Assembly: GCF_012927115.1 (NCBI RefSeq)
Contig: NZ_JABBFY010000001.1
Span: 1,798,001 to 1,862,000 of the forward strand
DNA from: Sphingomonas sp. G-3-2-10
GTDB lineage: Bacteria; Pseudomonadota; Alphaproteobacteria; Sphingomonadales; Sphingomonadaceae
Reading direction: 5' to 3'
Length of the DNA stretch: 64,000 nt
The notes below the pieces were generated by a model. That model made no database searches. It was not told the DNA's origin and was given only the letters and a program-made list of their open reading frames with translations. Below, piece by piece: positions 58,125 to 64,000 of the stretch (position 1 is its first letter; each line of letters begins with the position of its first letter). The translations under genes were made by a program, and so were the position numbers.

Positions 58125-60262
58125 TCGGCGGCTTCCTCGATCGGGGGCATGTTGTGCCCCAGCAGCCGAAGCACTTCCTCGGCCGCCTTCACCAGGTTCG
58201 TACCCGGTCCGAAGATCGCCTGCACGCCCGCTTCGCGCAGGAATTCATAATCCTGCGCCGGGATCACGCCGCCCGCAATCACCTTGATATCCGCCCTGCC
58301 CGCTTCCTTGAGCTCGCGGATCAGCTCGGGGATCAGCGTCTTGTGCCCTGCCGCCAGCGACGATGCGCCGACCACGTCGACATCCTTCTCCAGCGCCAGC
58401 ACCGCGGCCTCGGCCGGCGTCTGGAACAGCGGGCCCGGCACCACTTCGAAGCCGAGATCGCCGAACGCCGACGACACAAGGTTCGCGCCCCGGTCATGCC
58501 CGTCCTGCCCCATCTTGGCGACCAGCATCCGCGGCTTGCGGCCCAGACGGCGCTCGGTGGCAGTCACGCCGTCCTTCAGCCGTTCCCAGCGCACATCGTC
58601 GGCATAGGCGCCGCCATAAATGCCCTGCACCGGGGTCGGCTGCGTGCCGTAGCGGCCAAAGCCTGCCTCCATCGCCGCGCTGATCTCGCCCAGGGTCGCG
58701 CGCTTGCGGGCGCATTCCACTGCCAGCTCGAGCAGATTGGCATTGCCTTCTGCGCCGGTCCGCAACGCTTCGAGCGCCGCCTGGCAGGCCGCTTCGTCGC
58801 GCTCGGCCTTCACTCGGTTGATCCTCGCGATCTGCGCCTCCCGCACCGCGACGTTGTCCACGTCGAGGATGTCGATCGGGTCTTCCTTGGCCAGCTTGTA
58901 CTTGTTGACGCCGACGATCACCTGATCGACCCGGTCGATCCGCGCGGCAGTGGCGGCGGCGGCACTCTCGATCATCGCCTTGGGCCAGCCCGCCGCGACG
59001 GCCTTCGCCATGCCCCCTTCGGCCTCGACGCGCTCGATGATCTCCCATGCCTTGTCGACCAGTTCCTGGGTCAGCGCCTCGACATAGTAAGAGCCGCCGA
59101 GGGGATCGACGACCTTGGTCATCCCCGTCTCTTCCTGGATCACGATCTGCGTATTGCGCGCGATGCGGGCGGAGAAGTCGGTGGGCAGCGCGATCGCTTC
59201 GTCCAGCGCGTTGGTATGGAGCGACTGGGTGCCGCCCAGCATCGCCGCCATCGCCTCGATCGTGGTGCGCATGACGTTGTTGTACGGATCCTGCTCGGTC
59301 AGCGAGACGCCCGACGTCTGGCAATGCGTGCGCAGCATCTTCGAACGCTCGTCCTGCGCGCCCAGCTTGGTCATCACGCGATGCCACAGCACGCGCGCCG
59401 CGCGCAGCTTGGCGATCTCCATGAAGAAGTTCATGCCGATCGCGAAGAAGAAGCTGAGACGCCCGGCGAACTTGTCGATGTCGAGGCCCGAGGCGACGCC
59501 GTATTTCACATATTCCATGCCGTCGGCGATGGTGAAGGCCAGTTCCTGGACCTGCGTCGCCCCGGCTTCCTGCATGTGATAGCCGCTGATCGAGATGCTG
59601 TTGAACTTGGGCATCTCGCGGCTGGTATAGCCGAAAATGTCGGAGATGATCCGCATCGAGGGCTCGGGCGGGTAGATATACGTGTTGCGGACCATGAACT
59701 CCTTGAGGATGTCGTTCTGGATGGTCCCGTCGAGCAGCTTGCGGTCGACGCCCTGCTCCTCGCCCGCGACGATGAAGAAGGCGAGGATCGGGATCACCGC
59801 GCCGTTCATCGTCATGCTGACCGACATCTGATCGAGCGGAATCCCGTCGAACAGGATCTTCATGTCCTCGATCGTGTCGATCGCCACGCCGGCCTTGCCG
59901 ACATCGCCGGTGACGCGCGGATGATCGCTGTCATAGCCGCGATGCGTGGCCAGATCGAAGGCGACGCTGAGCCCCTTCTGGCCCGCCGCAAGGTTGCGCC
60001 GGTAGAAGGCGTTGGATTCCTCGGCGGTCGAGAAGCCCGCATATTGCCGGATCGTCCAGGGCCGCCCCGCATACATCGAGGCGCGCACCCCGCGGGTGAA
60101 CGGCGCGAAGCCCGGCAGGCCGGGATCGATCCCCGCCACATCCTCGGCCGTGTAGAGCGGCTTGACGTCGATCCCCTCCGGCGTGCGCCAGGTGAGGTCC
60201 TTGCCCTTCACTTCCTTCTCGGCAGCGGCGGACCATTGGTCGAGGCTGGGCTTGTCGGTCAT
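58121..60262 (-). CDS. scpA: Methylmalonyl-CoA mutase (large subunit)
   Basis: 713 residues. The TIM barrel substrate domain ([51 protein letters not shown], quoted in part) is followed by a C-terminal cobalamin-binding domain with the D-G-H-D-R-G motif ([12 protein letters not shown]) and [12 protein letters not shown]. It isomerises methylmalonyl-CoA to succinyl-CoA. The length and the presence of both domains suggest a homodimeric type. I chose ATG 60262; a TTG four codons upstream is possible. Confidence 0.97.
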   Translation of the reverse strand: MTDKPSLDQWSAAAEKEVKGKDLTWRTPEGIDVKPLYTAEDVAGIDPGLPGFAPFTRGVRASMYAGRPWTIRQYAGFSTAEESNAFYRRNLAAGQKGLSVAFDLATHRGYDSDHPRVTGDVGKAGVAIDTIEDMKILFDGIPLDQMSVSMTMNGAVIPILAFFIVAGEEQGVDRKLLDGTIQNDILKEFMVRNTYIYPPEPSMRIISDIFGYTSREMPKFNSISISGYHMQEAGATQVQELAFTIADGMEYVKYGVASGLDIDKFAGRLSFFFAIGMNFFMEIAKLRAARVLWHRVMTKLGAQDERSKMLRTHCQTSGVSLTEQDPYNNVMRTTIEAMAAMLGGTQSLHTNALDEAIALPTDFSARIARNTQIVIQEETGMTKVVDPLGGSYYVEALTQELVDKAWEIIERVEAEGGMAKAVAAGWPKAMIESAAAATAARIDRVDQVIVGVNKYKLAKEDPIDILDVDNVAVREAQIARINRVKAERDEAACQAALEALRTGAEGNANLLELAVECARKRATLGEISAAMEAGFGRYGTQPTPVQGIYGGAYADDVRWERLKDGVTATERRLGRKPRMLVAKMGQDGHDRGANLVSSAFGDLGFEVVPGPLFQTPAEAAVLALEKDVDVVGASSLAAGHKTLIPELIRELKEAGRADIKVIAGGVIPAQDYEFLREAGVQAIFGPGTNLVKAAEEVLRLLGHNMPPIEEAAE

Positions 60263-60275
60263 CTCAAAATCCAAT

Positions 60276-60357
60276 CGTCATCCCGGACTTGATCCGGGAT
60301 CCAGAGTCACAGGCGAGCCGCTCCCGGCTCTGGATCCCTGCCTTCGCAGGGATGACG
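60276..60357. repeat. Nested intergenic palindrome between mutase and epimerase genes
   Basis: Outer 9-base arms CGTCATCCC (60276-60284) and GGGATGACG (60349-60357) enclose an inner perfect 11-base pair GGGATCCAGAG (60296-60306) with CTCTGGATCCC (60328-60338). There are smaller hairpins at each shoulder (CCCGG/CCGGG, CCCTGC/GCAGGG). This has the look of a dispersed palindromic repeat common in related genomes. It may slow RNA decay or form a processing site within the operon. Confidence 0.8.
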
Positions 60358-60367
60358 GAAAAGAGGA

Positions 60368-60790
60368 TCAATGCCCCTCTCCCTTGGGCGTCTCCATGAT
60401 CTCGGTCAGCACGCCGCCCATATCCTTCGGGTGCACGAAGAAGATCAGCGTCCCATGCGCGCCGATGCGCGGCTCGCCGAGAACCTTGGCGCCCTTGCCC
60501 TCGAACCATGCCTTGGCTTCGTGGATATCGGGCACTTCGTAGCAGAGGTGATGCTGCCCTCCCGCGGGGTTCTTGGCGAGAAAGCCGTGGATCGGCGAGC
60601 CTTCGCCCAGCGGCTCGATCAGTTCGATCTGGCTGTTGGGCGTATCGACGAAGCACACCTTCACGCCCTGCGCGGGCAGATCGAACGGCTCGGTGACGAC
60701 CGACGCGCCCATCACGTCGCGATAGAATGCGATCGAGTCCGCGATCGAAGGCGTCGCGACGCCAACATGGTTCAGGCGGCCGAGTTTCAT
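60368..60790 (-). CDS. mce: Methylmalonyl-CoA epimerase
   Basis: 140 residues of the glyoxalase/VOC fold: KLGRLNHVGVATPSIADSIAFY, metal ligand His in NHVGVA, QIELIEPLGEGSP, QHHLCYEVPDI and FFVHPKDMGGVLTEIME. It converts (2S)- to (2R)-methylmalonyl-CoA, between PCC and the mutase. The start ATG 60790 shares one base with the stop of the thiolase gene (TGATG). Confidence 0.95.
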   Translation of the reverse strand: MKLGRLNHVGVATPSIADSIAFYRDVMGASVVTEPFDLPAQGVKVCFVDTPNSQIELIEPLGEGSPIHGFLAKNPAGGQHHLCYEVPDIHEAKAWFEGKGAKVLGEPRIGAHGTLIFFVHPKDMGGVLTEIMETPKGEGH

Positions 60791-61971
60791 CAGACCAGTT
60801 CCACCGCCATCGCCGTCGCCTCGCCGCCGCCGATGCACAACGCCGCGATTCCCCGCTTGCCACCGGTCTTCTGCAGCGCCGCGATCAGCGTCGAGAGGAT
60901 GCGCGCGCCCGATGCGCCGATCGGGTGGCCCATCGCGGTCGCACCGCCGTGGATGTTGACCTTCTCGTGCGGAATGCCGAGGTCGCGCATCGCGAACATG
61001 GTGACGCAGGCAAAGGCTTCGTTGATCTCGAACAGGTCGACATCGCCGACGCTCCAGCCGGTCTGCTTGAGCAGCTTCTCGATCGCGCCGACCGGCGCGG
61101 TGGTGAAGTGCGCGGGCAGACGGGCATGCGCGGTGTGACCGACGATCGTCGCCACCGGCTTCAGCCCCTTGGCCTCCGCCACCGAAGCACGCGCCAGCAC
61201 CAGCGCCGCCGCGCCGTCCGAGATCGACGAGGCGTTGGCTGCGGTGATCGTGCCGTCCTTGACGAAGGCGGGCTTCAGGCTGGGGATCTTCGACGGATCG
61301 CCCTTCAGCGGCTGCTCGTCCTTGTCGACCGTCTCGAAGCCCTTGCGGGTCTTCACCTGCACCGCGACGATCTCGCCGTCGAACGCGCCCGAGGACTGCG
61401 CCTTCTGCGCGCGGGTCAGCGATTCGATCGCATAATCGTCCTGCGCTTCGCGGGTCAGCTGATATTCGCCTGCGGTCGCTTCGGCGAACACGCCCATCGC
61501 CTTGCCCGGCTCGTACGCATCCTCGAGACCGTCCATCATCATGTGATCATAGACGGTGTCGTGCCCGATCCGCGCGCCGCTGCGGTGCTTCTTCGAGAGA
61601 TACGGCGCGTTCGACATGCTCTCCATGCCGCCCGCGACGACGATGTCGCTGCTACCCGCTGCGATCGCATCGGCGGCCATCATCGCCGCCATCATGCCGC
61701 TGCCGCACATCTTGTTGACGGTGGTCGCCTCGACATGGTCGCCCAGACCGGCATAGCGCGCCGCCTGACGCGCCGGCGCCTGCCCGAGCCCTGCGGGCAG
61801 CACGCAGCCCATATAGCAGCGCTCGACATCGGCGCCGTCCACGCCCGCGCGCTCGACCGCAGCCTTCACCGCCGCCGCGCCCAGTTCGGTCGCGGTCGCG
61901 CCCGACAGGCTGCCCTGGAAACTGCCCATCGGGGTGCGGGCGTAGGAGAGGATAACGACGGGATCGGTCAT
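60790..61971 (-). CDS. Acetyl-CoA C-acyltransferase (thiolase)
   Basis: 393 residues. Thiolase landmarks: active-site Cys in VNKMCGSGMMAAMMA, GGMESMSNAPYL, NEAFACVT, the catalytic His in HGGATAMGHPIGASGARIL and the second Cys in IAALCIGGGEATAMAVE. It reversibly condenses or cleaves acyl-CoA, typically acetoacetyl-CoA or 3-ketoacyl-CoA. In this operon it may connect odd-chain fatty-acid breakdown with propionyl-CoA, or act in isoleucine catabolism. 18 bases after the lipoprotein gene. Confidence 0.95.
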   Translation of the reverse strand: MTDPVVILSYARTPMGSFQGSLSGATATELGAAAVKAAVERAGVDGADVERCYMGCVLPAGLGQAPARQAARYAGLGDHVEATTVNKMCGSGMMAAMMAADAIAAGSSDIVVAGGMESMSNAPYLSKKHRSGARIGHDTVYDHMMMDGLEDAYEPGKAMGVFAEATAGEYQLTREAQDDYAIESLTRAQKAQSSGAFDGEIVAVQVKTRKGFETVDKDEQPLKGDPSKIPSLKPAFVKDGTITAANASSISDGAAALVLARASVAEAKGLKPVATIVGHTAHARLPAHFTTAPVGAIEKLLKQTGWSVGDVDLFEINEAFACVTMFAMRDLGIPHEKVNIHGGATAMGHPIGASGARILSTLIAALQKTGGKRGIAALCIGGGEATAMAVELV

Positions 61972-61989
61972 GACATTACTCGCTTCGAT

Positions 61990-62743
61990 TCAAAGGATAT
62001 CGTCGGGGCACGGCTGCAGCCGGCTCTTGCCGGGCAGCGCGTAACCCGTGGCGGTTCGCACATAGGTCTCGGAAAAACTCTGCGGGCCAGCGGTGCCGAC
62101 CCTGATGCCGGTATAGGTCATGGTGAAGGACGTGCCGGGCACGATCTTGCCCATCTCGCCCGCAAGCTGAAAGCTGCCGGGATTTGGCCGGGGCCCACCG
62201 CCGGTGCCGTCATAGTCCGCCGTCACCTTCACCAGCGTGCGCGGGCGATCCGCAGCCAATTCGGTCAGTTCGATCGAGTCGCAGGAATAGCCCTGCCCGC
62301 CCGTGCCGTTTCGGGCGACGAGGGTCGGCACCGGTCCGAACGCGTTCGACACCGTCCATTCGGGCGCCCGCCCGAAACTGCCGCGGAGCGTGGCGCGCGG
62401 GAACCTGCCGACCACGGTGAACGCGTCTCCAGCCGCCTTCAGATAATAGATTCCCAGCGAGCCGCCGCAATAATGGCAGCCCTGGGCAAGTTCGGTCTTG
62501 GTGATGAGGATGGCGCGGTCGCCCTGCCGGATCAGTTGCACCGGGCTGGTCGTCTCCTCGTCCCGATCGACCCGGCGCACCAACGGAGCCGACGCGCCGA
62601 AGACCGCCTCGAACGCGCGGGCCCGTTGCGCCATCCCGTCAAGCGCCTCGACGCCAGCGGCCGCAGGCATTGCGGCCGCCTCGCGCGGCTGCTTGACCGG
62701 CTGCGCCGCCCCGCATCCGAGGAGCAGCGCCGCGATCAGCGCG

Positions 62744-62763
<20 letters not shown>
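61990..62763 (-). CDS. Hypothetical lipoprotein
   Basis: 257 residues, family not recognised. The N terminus [20 protein letters not shown] contains a lipobox (L-L-G-C), so it is lipid-anchored. A C-x-x-C pair follows ([11 protein letters not shown]), and further Cys at GYSCDSIEL and QPCPDDIL could form disulphides. Its start lies 20 bases inside the end of pccB on the same strand in a different frame. Members of a catabolic operon are rarely lipoproteins, so its role is obscure. Confidence 0.78.

Positions 62764-64000
<1,237 letters not shown>

Overview
The window is GC-rich, gene-dense chromosomal DNA from a sphingomonad-like alphaproteobacterium. The evidence is three TonB-dependent receptors (one of the large Xanthomonas/Caulobacter type), several short Tat-signal enzymes, an apparent EcfG-type stress promoter, a long N-terminal extension on ribosomal protein S9, many ATGA/GTGA/TAATG stop-start overlaps, and nested intergenic palindromes. 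I see no insertion sequence, integrase, CRISPR array or rRNA operon. One tRNA is present, tRNA-Gln(UUG).

Layout. (1) 1-7.2 kb: a plus-strand catabolic cluster with a TonB receptor (cut by the left edge), a dienelactone-hydrolase-like protein that lacks its nucleophile Cys, a Rieske oxygenase, an SDR, an MFS carrier and a LysR regulator. It is probably for uptake and oxidation of an aromatic compound. (2) 7.2-17.5 kb: a TonB receptor diverging from an ACS-type MFS carrier and an unrecognised 610-residue Tat-exported protein, followed by GNAT, a type-B carboxylesterase, LysR and kdgD. kdgD and the carrier point to sugar acids, possibly from a polysaccharide. (3) 17.6-36 kb: mostly housekeeping and envelope genes. 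These are tRNA-Gln, ilvE, MarR, hemerythrin, proC, YbjN, UbiK-like, TspO, an RND pump, a third TonB receptor, tlyA, hydrolases, a 2OG-Fe(II) oxygenase, a MerC-like protein with Zur, and dxs. (4) 35.6-39.5 kb: ctaA, cutA, rplM-rpsI and a small HEAGH protein. (5) 39.5-43.2 kb: a tightly overlapped five-gene minus-strand operon of unknown function (GbsR/MarR regulator, DUF4166, membrane protein, DCC protein, saccharopine-dehydrogenase-like/DUF4166 fusion). Its probable promoter and palindromic operator sit on the regulator's start codon. (6) 43.4-50.3 kb: a methyltransferase-like protein, a serine-protease autotransporter, three tandem tail-collar proteins without other phage genes, and a DUF2141 protein. 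(7) 50.3-53.9 kb: metallophosphoesterase, lipid-kinase-like protein, GH35-like glycosidase and FKBP. (8) 53.9-64 kb: a minus-strand propionyl-CoA/methylmalonyl-CoA operon (pccB, lipoprotein, thiolase, epimerase, mutase, membrane protein, BioB-like mini-ORF, unknown protein, bioB, pccA). It joins odd-chain/propionate catabolism to synthesis of the biotin that its carboxylase needs.

The most unusual items are the 32-codon remnant of the bioB start, which is itself coupled by ATGA overlaps on both sides; the DUF4166 operon and its start-codon palindrome; the multi-hairpin element between bioB and pccA; the stand-alone tail-collar trio; and the unclassified 610-residue exported protein next to sugar-acid genes. 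All functional calls come from reading motifs and family resemblance. No database search was run.
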